Both the position numbers and the translations under genes were made by a program. A stretch of DNA of 64,000 bases from Anaerolineae bacterium. Its GTDB lineage: Bacteria; Chloroflexota; Anaerolineae; 4572-78; J111. Shown here piece after piece: positions 8,248 through 15,843 of this stretch (within the stretch, counting starts at the first letter, position 1; the number at the start of each line of letters is the position of its first letter). The notes beneath the pieces were generated by a model. The model worked only from the letters and a program-made list of their open reading frames with translations, had not been told where the DNA came from and searched no databases. The DNA is taken from assembly GCA_022071955.1 (NCBI GenBank), contig JAJVIM010000027.1:62001-126000 (forward strand), read 5' to 3'.

Positions 8248-9369
8248 ATGGCTGATTTTCCCGAAACAGTCTATTGGTTGGCGTTGCTCCAGGAAAGCGG
8301 GCTGCGTTTAAACCTGCTCAAACCGATTGTTTTGCGCTGGTGTTTAACCGAAAATCGCCCCCTGTCCGAGCTGTTTCAATTGACCTCGCTGGACCTGTCG
8401 GCCACATTTGGCCTGCCCGATGCCGATGCCGACCGATTACTCGGTGTACCCAAAAAGCTGAAAATACAGGCCGCCCTGCTGGAAAAGTGGAAAAAAGAGG
8501 GCATCGAGCCGATTATCCGCACCGACAGCCGCTATCCACGGCGGCTGGCGTTTCATTTGGCCCCGGCCATGCAGCCGCTGGTGTTGTGGGCGCAGGGCAA
8601 CACCCCCCTGCTCAATCAGCCGGCAGTCACTATGCTGGGGCAGGCGGGCAGCAGCCAGCCGGCCACCGAATTTGTGGACGAATTGATTGCCGTGCTGGAA
8701 GAGGAGCAGGTGGGGCTGGTGAGCGGCTACGCCCGCGGCCTTGATCGAACCACATTTGAAATGATGCTGGCCACGCCCCACGGTTTTACCGTCGCGTTGC
8801 TGCCGATGGGGCTGAGCGCCTTTGCCAAAACCACCAATAAACTGCTGTCGGCGGTGTACGGCGGGCGCACGGTGCTGGTCAGCCCGTTTGCGCCGGATAC
8901 CCCGTTTGACGATAAACTGGCCGAGGCCCGCAACCTGCTGATTGACCATTTGGCGCTGGCGCTGTTAATTTTGGAAAGCGATGACGATGCCCAGGCGCGG
9001 GCCGTGGCAGCCATCAACCGCGGCCTGCCGGTGTTTGTGCGGCAGGACACCGCCGCCAACCGCGAATTGCTGGGCAGCGGCGCGCTGCTGCTCACCGACC
9101 CCGGTGAAGTGATCGATTGGGTGCAACAGGCGCTGGTTGATGACGCCATTCAGGAATCGGAGGATGAATCGGAGTTGGAGTCGATGCCGGCCCCGCCGTT
9201 GAACGTGGCCCCGGCTGCGCCCCCGCCCGCCCCGGATGACGACTTTAGCCTGCGCACCGACGACGTGCCCCCACTGGACAGCGACGAGGCGCTCAATTTG
9301 CTGGGGCTGGGCGGCGATGTGCCCGAAGTGCTGCGCCGCAAATTGGAAAAGAGAAAAAGCGAAGAGTAA
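8248..9369 (+). CDS. Divergent DprA/Smf-like Rossmann-fold protein
   Basis: The 373-residue protein keeps the DprA plan. An N-terminal helical region is followed by a 'YPxxL...P..L...G' segment (DSRYPRRLAFHLAPAMQPLV, about 92-111), a Rossmann core with VTMLGQAGSS, GLVSGYARGLD, FTVALLPMG and TVLVSPFAP, and a late LAEARNLLIDHLALALLI segment. Several usual DprA residues differ: GxRxxS is GQAGSS, and the His after SGxAxGxD is absent (RTTFE). An acidic Pro/Ala-rich tail follows. DprA loads RecA on incoming single-stranded DNA in transformation; the changed residues could mean a diverged or nucleotide-sensing (SLOG-like) role. It sits directly downstream of the membrane protein at 7506. Confidence 0.65.
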   Translation: MADFPETVYWLALLQESGLRLNLLKPIVLRWCLTENRPLSELFQLTSLDLSATFGLPDADADRLLGVPKKLKIQAALLEKWKKEGIEPIIRTDSRYPRRLAFHLAPAMQPLVLWAQGNTPLLNQPAVTMLGQAGSSQPATEFVDELIAVLEEEQVGLVSGYARGLDRTTFEMMLATPHGFTVALLPMGLSAFAKTTNKLLSAVYGGRTVLVSPFAPDTPFDDKLAEARNLLIDHLALALLILESDDDAQARAVAAINRGLPVFVRQDTAANRELLGSGALLLTDPGEVIDWVQQALVDDAIQESEDESELESMPAPPLNVAPAAPPPAPDDDFSLRTDDVPPLDSDEALNLLGLGGDVPEVLRRKLEKRKSEE

Positions 9370-9372
9370 CCG

Positions 9373-10581
9373 CTACCGTTTTTCCTGCAACCACTTCCAG
9401 GCAGTGGCCGCCAGCGAAGCCGCGCCAATCGGCAGCGCCGCTTCGTCCAGTTGAAAGGTGGGCGTGTGGACAAAATGACGCTCGCTCCAGGCCGGATTGT
9501 GAACCCCCAACCGCAAAAAGCAGCCGGGGACGGCGTGCAACATAATGCTAAAATCTTCGGCGGCCATCATTTTGGGCGCTTCCAGCACCTGCTCCGCGCC
9601 GAGTAAATCGCGCAGCGCGCCGGCCATTAGCTGGCTGGCTTCGGTGTTGTTGACCAGCGGCGGATAGCCGCGCAGCACGTCTACCTCAACCCGCCCGCCC
9701 AGCGGTTCAATCACGCGGCAGGCCCGCTGTAATTCATCGAGCAAAAACTGCCGGTTTTCCGGCGTAAAACTGCGCACCGTGCCGGTCATCACCACTTTAT
9801 CGGCGATGATGTTGTCTTTGACGCCGCCCTGAATGGTGCCGATGGTGATCACGCCTTCGTCAACCGGGTTCAGCCGCCGGCTGACAATCTGATGCACGGC
9901 CTGAATCACGTGCGCCGCCAGAGCGATGGTGTCCAGCCCCTGGTGTGGCCGGGCCGCGTGCGCCGCCGCGCCAAACAGCCGGATTTCAAATTTGTCGGCG
10001 CTGGCCATCATGGGGCCGGGGCGGGTGGCCACGGTGCCGGTGTTGAGCGCGGTATCCACGTGCAGGCCAAACACGGCATCCAGCCCGGCCAGCGCGCCCT
10101 CTTCCACCATGCGCATCCCGCCGGATTTACCTTCGTCATCCTGGTTTTCTTCGCTGGGTTGAAACAGCAGCCGCACCGTGCCCGGCAGCCGGCCTGCGCC
10201 GGCCAGTTGGCGCAGGATTGCCGCCGCCCCCAGCAGCATGGCGGTGTGGGCATCGTGGCCGCAGGCGTGCATCAACCCCGGCCGGGTGCTGTCAAACTCG
10301 GTGCCGTTCTGCTCGGTGATGGGCAGGGCGTCCATATCGGCCCGTAACCCCACCGTTGGCCCGTTACCGCCGCGAATAATGCCGACCACGCCGGTTTTGG
10401 CCACTTCGGTTTCAACCTCAACGCCCAAATCGGTCAGCGTTTTGCTGATGAGCGCCGCGGTGCGGGTTTCGGTAAACCCCAACTCCGGGTAGCGATGGAT
10501 GGCCCGCCGCCAGTTGCGGATCTGTTCGTGCCGGGCCTTAGCCAGCGCCATAATTTCTGGGTTGAGTGCGGATGCGGTCAT
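9373..10581 (-). CDS. M20 family metallo-amidohydrolase (N-acyl amino acid / hippurate hydrolase type)
   Basis: The 402-residue protein is a member of the M20D group, which hydrolyses N-acyl amino acids or related amides using two metal ions. It shows the N-terminal RRAIHRYPELGFTETRTAALI, the motif LRADMDALPITEQ, the metal-binding HACGHDAHTAMLLG (about 105-118), FQPSEE with the catalytic Glu, and the late MMAAEDFSIMLHAVPG. A GGGAGA ribosome site precedes the ATG. The start overlaps the stop of the upstream small membrane-protein gene by 4 bp (10578-10581), implying coupled expression. The exact substrate cannot be read from sequence. Confidence 0.9.
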   Translation of the reverse strand: MTASALNPEIMALAKARHEQIRNWRRAIHRYPELGFTETRTAALISKTLTDLGVEVETEVAKTGVVGIIRGGNGPTVGLRADMDALPITEQNGTEFDSTRPGLMHACGHDAHTAMLLGAAAILRQLAGAGRLPGTVRLLFQPSEENQDDEGKSGGMRMVEEGALAGLDAVFGLHVDTALNTGTVATRPGPMMASADKFEIRLFGAAAHAARPHQGLDTIALAAHVIQAVHQIVSRRLNPVDEGVITIGTIQGGVKDNIIADKVVMTGTVRSFTPENRQFLLDELQRACRVIEPLGGRVEVDVLRGYPPLVNNTEASQLMAGALRDLLGAEQVLEAPKMMAAEDFSIMLHAVPGCFLRLGVHNPAWSERHFVHTPTFQLDEAALPIGAASLAATAWKWLQEKR

Positions 10582-10889
10582 AGTGAGTCTCCCTGCGAGC
10601 GTTTTTGGGCTTCAAAGCGTTGGCCCCGTTGATAGCCGATAATGTAGCCGACAAAGCCGGCAAATATCGCCACCTGAACCGCCAGCACCAGCTTGTCAAA
10701 CCAGTTATTGGTGGCGCTTTCGGCGGGGGCCGGGGCTGCCGTTACCGCCACCGTGACGACGGGGGCCGGCGCGGGTGGGGCCGGATTGCGGCTCAGATAA
10801 AAAGCGAATCCCGCCAGCACAATCATCGTCACCAGCAATATCCACGAGGTAATATTTTGTTGCCGGGTAAAAAAGGGCTTCTGATTCAT
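10578..10889 (-). CDS. Small membrane protein, function unknown
   Basis: The 103-residue protein starts at ATG 10889 (MNQKPFFTRQQN). Upstream in-frame codons extend into the divergent promoter region and are unlikely to be translated. It has two predicted transmembrane segments (about 14-33 and 68-88) separated by a Pro/Ala/Val-rich stretch, and a basic C-terminus (YQRGQRFEAQKRSQG). It is translationally coupled to the M20 hydrolase (4-bp overlap). I do not recognise a family; a role in anchoring or transport linked to the hydrolase is only a contextual guess. Confidence 0.6.
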   Translation of the reverse strand: MNQKPFFTRQQNITSWILLVTMIVLAGFAFYLSRNPAPPAPAPVVTVAVTAAPAPAESATNNWFDKLVLAVQVAIFAGFVGYIIGYQRGQRFEAQKRSQGDSL

Positions 10890-10985
10890 GGGCTTTATTA
10901 TCGATGGGTTGCGGGCGCGAGTCAAACCGGATAAGCTGGCCGGCGCTTTTTCTGTCTGGCGGCAGGCGTGGTAAAATGCTCGCCT

Positions 10986-11969
10986 ATGAAACAACTCTAC
11001 CGCTTTTCGATGTGGGCCGGCCTGATCTGGCTGGCGACGGGCTGCAGCCAGGTGACCACGCCCACGCCAAACGCTCAGCCAGGCCCAACACCCGCCGCCG
11101 TGGTTGAGCCGTTGGGGCCAACGGCCACGCCGCGGCCAACCTCAACCCCGCGGCCAGCCACGCCGATTCCCACCCCTACGCCAACCGTCACCCCTACGCC
11201 GGTGATTTACGTGATTCAGCCCGGTGACACGCTGCTCAAAATTGCCATTCAATTCAATGTGTCTACCGAGGCGGTGCAGGAAGCCAACGGCATTCTCGAC
11301 CCGCGATTTTTGCAAATTGGGCAGGCGCTCATCATCCCCACGGCCAACGAGACCGCCGAGGAACAGCCCAGCCCCACGCCCACGCCGCTGCCGCTTAATG
11401 TGGAGGCCATCAATTTTGAGCCAACAAAGCAGGGGACGTTGTGGTGTTTGGGCGCGGTGCGGAACCCCGGCAGTGTGCCGCTGACAGAAGTTGTGGTTGA
11501 GGTGGCTCTGTTTGACGCCAACGGTGTGCTGCTGGCCCGCGAAGCGGCCTACACCCAGCTCGATGTGGTGCAGCCCGGCGAGTCTGTGCCCTTTGCCATG
11601 CTGTTTGAAACGCCGCCGCAAACCTTTGCCCAATATCAGGCGGTGGCTGTTTCTGGCGTGCCGCTGCTGGGCGATACCCGCTATTATTTTGACCTTGAGC
11701 CGTTTGATTTGCACGGTTCGCCGGAGGGGTTGGCTACTTACCGTATTACCGGGCAACTGCGTAACACCGGCGCCGCTGATGTTGAGTCGATCCGGCTGGT
11801 AGCCGTGGCATATAATGAAGAGAGCCACGTGCTGGCCCAGCGCCAGGCAGAGCTGGCGGTCAATTTGCTGCGGGCCGGGGCGGTCACTCCGTTTGAGCTT
11901 GATTTGATCATTCCCGCCGGCACGGTTGATCATTTTGAGGTGCTGGCTCAGGGTTTGCTGCCGGAGTGA
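10986..11969 (+). CDS. LysM-domain lipoprotein with two beta-rich (FxLYD-like) domains
   Basis: The 327-residue protein starts at ATG 10986, followed by a short lipoprotein signal (MKQLYRFSMWAGLIWLATGC, lipidated Cys at 20). A PTPTP-type linker (about 25-75) leads to one LysM peptidoglycan-binding domain (about 76-122, VIQPGDTLLKIAIQFNVSTE and LQIGQALIIP). Two repeats about 90 residues long follow, each with an 'LGAVRNPGSVPLTEV' or 'TGQLRNTGAADVESI' signature and a '...QPGE...PF' end. These resemble the FxLYD domains of extracellular proteins. A TAAAAT box lies about 10 bp before the ATG, so the transcript may have almost no leader. Likely a surface lipoprotein bound to cell wall glycan; partner unknown. 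Confidence 0.78.
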   Translation: MKQLYRFSMWAGLIWLATGCSQVTTPTPNAQPGPTPAAVVEPLGPTATPRPTSTPRPATPIPTPTPTVTPTPVIYVIQPGDTLLKIAIQFNVSTEAVQEANGILDPRFLQIGQALIIPTANETAEEQPSPTPTPLPLNVEAINFEPTKQGTLWCLGAVRNPGSVPLTEVVVEVALFDANGVLLAREAAYTQLDVVQPGESVPFAMLFETPPQTFAQYQAVAVSGVPLLGDTRYYFDLEPFDLHGSPEGLATYRITGQLRNTGAADVESIRLVAVAYNEESHVLAQRQAELAVNLLRAGAVTPFELDLIIPAGTVDHFEVLAQGLLPE

Positions 11970-11983
11970 TTAACATAACGTGA

Positions 11984-12012
11984 TTGACATATTGTTAACT
12001 TTGAGGTATGAT
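11984..12012 (+). promoter_or_regulatory. Sigma70-type promoter for the FtsB-like gene
   Basis: A consensus TTGACA (11984-11989), an exact 17-bp spacer and TATGAT (12007-12012) lie about 48 bp before the start codon. Confidence 0.82.
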
Positions 12013-12059
12013 AACGCCACCTGCAAAGTTTCCTTTTTCCCTGTATTTAGCCCAATCGG

Positions 12060-12470
12060 ATGTTCCTGATGAAAGCTCCGATCGCTCAATTTGTGGCCAT
12101 AATTGCGCTGACTCTGTCAATTTTTTTGATTGTTGACTTTGGGCGGCGGGCGGCGGCCAATTACCGGATTCAGCGCGAAGCCGACCAGCTAACGCAGGAA
12201 GTGGAGGCAGCCAAACGGTATCAAACCCGGCTGCTGGCCCAGCGTACCTACGCCGCCAGCGATTTGTACGTTGAAGAAGTGGCTCGCCGCGATTTGAAAT
12301 GGTCCAAAGCCGGCGAAACGGTAGTGGTGGTCCAGCCAACCCTGGAAGAGCCGGTTGCTCCCGGACAGGGTGTGCAGGCGCAAAGCGGCGGGCGAGTCAT
12401 CGCCACGCCTCAGCAAGCCTGGCTGGACCTGTTTTTTGGCAAAACTGTACCGCTTGACCATGCGCCGTAA
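12060..12470 (+). CDS. FtsB/DivIC-like septum formation initiator protein
   Basis: The 136-residue protein has a short N-terminus, one transmembrane segment (about 10-28) and then a coiled-coil of heptads (NYRIQREADQLTQEVEAAKR, about 36-55). A small conserved-looking motif follows (YVEEVARRDLKWSKAGETVVVV). This is the layout of FtsB/DivIC, a bitopic protein that links FtsL and FtsQ in the divisome, with a periplasmic coiled-coil. The C-terminal 35 residues are low complexity. Two ATG codons (12060, 12069) are possible. It is preceded by a strong promoter and followed immediately by the tRNA-Met promoter. Confidence 0.72.
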   Translation: MFLMKAPIAQFVAIIALTLSIFLIVDFGRRAAANYRIQREADQLTQEVEAAKRYQTRLLAQRTYAASDLYVEEVARRDLKWSKAGETVVVVQPTLEEPVAPGQGVQAQSGGRVIATPQQAWLDLFFGKTVPLDHAP

Positions 12471-12471
12471 T

Positions 12472-12499
12472 TTGACACAACCCTCCTTTTGGATAAAAT
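12472..12499 (+). promoter_or_regulatory. Promoter for tRNA-Met
   Basis: TTGACA (12472-12477), a 16-bp spacer and TAAAAT (12494-12499) lie 15 bp before the mature 5' end of the tRNA, immediately after the stop codon of the preceding gene. Confidence 0.75.
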
Positions 12500-12514
12500 G
12501 AGTACTGCATTTGC

Positions 12515-12588
12515 GCTGATGTAGCTCAGTCGGTTAGAGCACGAAACTCATAATTTCGGGGTCGGTGGTTCAAGTCCACCCATCAGCA
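12515..12588 (+). tRNA. tRNA-Met (anticodon CAT)
   Basis: A full cloverleaf can be drawn. The acceptor stem pairs GCTGATG with CATCAGC, the D arm is GCTC-N9-GAGC, and the anticodon stem CGAAA/TTTCG encloses CTCATAA with anticodon CAT at 12549-12551. The T arm is GGTGG-TTCAAGT-CCACC and the discriminator is A at 12588; CCA is not encoded. The acceptor starts with a G-C pair, so it is not the initiator type. CAT could also be a lysidine-modified tRNA-Ile2, which the sequence alone does not exclude. Confidence 0.93.
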
Positions 12589-12615
12589 CTTGGGAAACAT
12601 CCCAGCCAATCTGAA

Positions 12616-12645
12616 CCCTGCCAATTTTCTGGCGGGGTTTTTTAT
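12616..12645 (+). terminator. Intrinsic terminator after tRNA-Met
   Basis: CCCTGCCA (12616-12623) pairs with TGGCGGGG (12630-12637), with one G-U pair, followed by a run of six T. Confidence 0.82.
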
Positions 12646-12656
12646 TTTTGGCGACT

Positions 12657-13331
12657 TTAACTCCCGCCAAATATCTGTCCCAGTTCGAGCAGGCTGGTGA
12701 TGGTGGCGGTGGGGGCAATTTCCCAGGGATCGAAAATAGCCGCCGGCGAGCGTTGCACCCAGGCCGCTTTCATACCGGCCGAAATCGCGCCGATAACGTC
12801 AAACGGATTGCTGGAAATGAGCCAGGTTTCGCTACCGCCGGTTTGGGCCGCGCGATGAAAGTAGGCGTAGGCTGCCGGGTTGGGTTTAAACGTGCGAGCC
12901 GGGTACAGGCTAACAACATCCTCAAAGAAGGGCCGGATGCCCGCGGTTTGCAGCAGCGACTCGAGATCGGCCGGGTGGCCGTTGGAAAAGGCAAACAGCC
13001 GCAGCGACGATTGCCGCAGTTGGGCCAATCCGGGGGCAACATCCGGGAAGGTGGGCAAGGTTCGGTACAGGGCCAGCAGCCGTTCCTGAGCTGGCGGCTC
13101 CAACGTTATCCGGAATACCCGGGCGGTGTATTCCAGCGCCTGGCGGGTACATACCGAAAAATCGACATAATTTTGCATCAGCGCCCGCCGAAACGAGTAT
13201 TCGAGCTGTTTGTCGCGCCAGGCGGCGGCAAACTCGGCAGCGCGCGATCCAACCTGCTCTTTCAGCGCGTCGGTAACCCCGGCCGTATCAATCAGTGTGC
13301 CATATACATCAAACGCAAAAAAAATAGTCAT
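12657..13331 (-). CDS. HAD-superfamily haloacid dehalogenase, type II
   Basis: The 224-residue protein has the nucleophile motif FFAFDVYGTLIDT at the N-terminus, the second motif LFAFSNG (about 110), a Lys-containing TFKPNPAAY and the family-specific SSNPFDVIGAISAGM. These are the features of L-2-haloacid dehalogenases, which hydrolyse 2-haloalkanoates through an Asp ester. Many members act on other small substrates, so the physiological role is open. The start at 13331 is supported by AAAGGAGC at 13336-13343. It is a single gene between the tRNA-Met terminator and groEL. Confidence 0.85.
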   Translation of the reverse strand: MTIFFAFDVYGTLIDTAGVTDALKEQVGSRAAEFAAAWRDKQLEYSFRRALMQNYVDFSVCTRQALEYTARVFRITLEPPAQERLLALYRTLPTFPDVAPGLAQLRQSSLRLFAFSNGHPADLESLLQTAGIRPFFEDVVSLYPARTFKPNPAAYAYFHRAAQTGGSETWLISSNPFDVIGAISAGMKAAWVQRSPAAIFDPWEIAPTATITSLLELGQIFGGS

Positions 13332-13376
13332 CTTGCTCCTTTCTGTTGCCATTCTTTTGCTGGTGCAATCACCCCA

Positions 13377-13414
13377 ATTAAAAAGACCCGGGGGATAACC
13401 TCCGGGCCTTTTTT
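13377..13414 (-). terminator. Probable terminator after groEL
   Basis: A GC-rich hairpin (GACCCGGGGG against CCTCCGGGCC, imperfect) is flanked by A-rich sequence on one side and T-rich on the other. Read on the minus strand it ends the groES-groEL transcript with a short U run; it could act in both directions. Confidence 0.6.
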
Positions 13415-13425
13415 GTTCTATCGAT

Positions 13426-15057
<1,632 letters not shown>

Positions 15058-15105
15058 AATTATTACTCCGTGTCTTTTTTAAGATTACTTTTCTTTTTAC
15101 AAATA

Positions 15106-15170
15106 GACAGAATTTACAGGAGTTGCGGGATTGAAATAGTTAAAATCAAATCAATCCTGTTAATCCTGTC
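15106..15170. repeat. 65-bp palindromic dispersed element, copy 1
   Basis: The ends are imperfect inverted repeats: GACAGAATTTACAGGA at the left and AATCCTGTTAATCCTGTC at the right. A second copy of nearly the same length and ends lies at 49283-49348. Both are intercistronic within operons (groES-groEL and nuoH-nuoI), typical of small non-coding mobile or REP-like elements. Confidence 0.7.
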
Positions 15171-15231
15171 CAATATAAAGTACCAATTTAGAGTTGAAAA
15201 CTACTTAAAACTCAGCACTCAAAATTAAAAA

Positions 15232-15531
15232 CTATCCTTCAATAATGGCCAGCAGGTCGCTTTCGCGCATAATTAAATAGCTTTTGCTGCCCTGTTTAAT
15301 TTCGGTGCCGGCGTATTTGGGGTACAGCACTTTATCGCCTACTTTTACATCGAGGGGCTGGCGGTCGCCTTTGTCGTTGCGAGCGCCGGGACCGGCGGCC
15401 AAAATTTTACCTTCCATCGGTTTTTCTTTGGCGGTTTCGGGCAAAACAATCCCCGAAGCGGTCATCGACTCCCGTTCGATGGGTTCTACCCATACCCGGT
15501 CGCCCAGAGGGCGCAACTTTAAGTCTGCCAT
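15232..15531 (-). CDS. groES: Co-chaperonin GroES (Hsp10)
   Basis: The 99-residue protein is the 10-kDa lid of the GroEL cavity. Recognisable stretches are LRPLGDRVWVEPIERE at the N-terminus, the mobile-loop region MTASGIVLPETAKEKP, the roof GPGARNDKGD, and VLYPKYAGTEIKQG. The start at 15531 is fixed by GGAGGAAG just upstream; further in-frame codons upstream lie in the untranslated leader. First gene of the groES-groEL operon. Confidence 0.97.
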   Translation of the reverse strand: MADLKLRPLGDRVWVEPIERESMTASGIVLPETAKEKPMEGKILAAGPGARNDKGDRQPLDVKVGDKVLYPKYAGTEIKQGSKSYLIMRESDLLAIIEG

Positions 15532-15578
15532 AATGTCTTCCTCCTGAGAATGGTTTGATAGAGTTTTGTTCAAAATTA

Positions 15579-15612
15579 AACCCGAAAGAACCGGAGTACC
15601 TTCGGGTTTTTT
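15579..15612. other. Hairpin in the groES leader
   Basis: AACCCGAA (15579-15586) pairs with TTCGGGTT (15601-15608) around a 14-nt loop. It would lie in the 5' leader of the groES mRNA if transcription starts near 15620. Read on the plus strand it has a T run and could also stop transcription heading toward ppc; no start codon is masked by it. Confidence 0.5.
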
Positions 15613-15626
15613 GTTTGGCACGCCCT

Positions 15627-15661
15627 ATTATGGCATGGGTTACGTTAGAAATATGTTAGAA
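15627..15661 (-). promoter_or_regulatory. groES promoter with two TTCTAAC direct repeats
   Basis: On the minus strand, TTCTAAC occurs at 15661-15655 and again at 15650-15644, exactly 11 bp apart. A CATAAT -10 box (15632-15627) lies 11 bp further on. The repeats occupy the place of the -35 box. The same arrangement precedes clpB (21559-21603) and grpE (23905-23960), so this is probably a shared heat-shock control element. No CIRCE (TTAGCACTC-N9-GAGTGCTAA) is present. Confidence 0.75.
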
Positions 15662-15719
15662 GTTATCAGCATTTTTGGCTAATGTTACGGCAGATGATTT
15701 GCTGGCCTTGCCCAAATAG

Positions 15720-15748
15720 TTGCTAATGGCGCTTTCGCCAATTATAAT
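15720..15748 (+). promoter_or_regulatory. ppc promoter with a palindrome in the spacer
   Basis: TTGCTA (15720-15725), 17 bp, then TATAAT (15743-15748). The spacer contains TGGCG-CTTT-CGCCA, a perfect dyad that could be a repressor site. Predicted transcription begins near 15755 toward ppc. Confidence 0.62.
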
Positions 15749-15792
15749 TTTGGCTAACAACCCCTTTACCCCAAATACCGGCGAACAACAAG

Positions 15793-15826
15793 GGCGCAGC
15801 GAACACTTTTCTCTGCGCCTTTTTAT
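15793..15826 (+). terminator. Terminator-like hairpin in the ppc leader (possible attenuator)
   Basis: GGCGCAG (15793-15799) pairs with CTGCGCC (15813-15819), followed by five T. It ends only about 6 nt before the ppc ribosome-binding site (AGGAGGAG, 15831-15838) and downstream of the predicted ppc promoter. It may therefore attenuate ppc transcription rather than end an upstream gene; none is present on this strand. Confidence 0.55.
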
Positions 15827-15843
15827 TACCAGGAGGAGAGCCA

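Noticed and set aside
15694..15726. Possible leader peptide MICWPCPNSC before ppc
   Set aside because: It ends before the predicted transcription start and lacks a Shine-Dalgarno.
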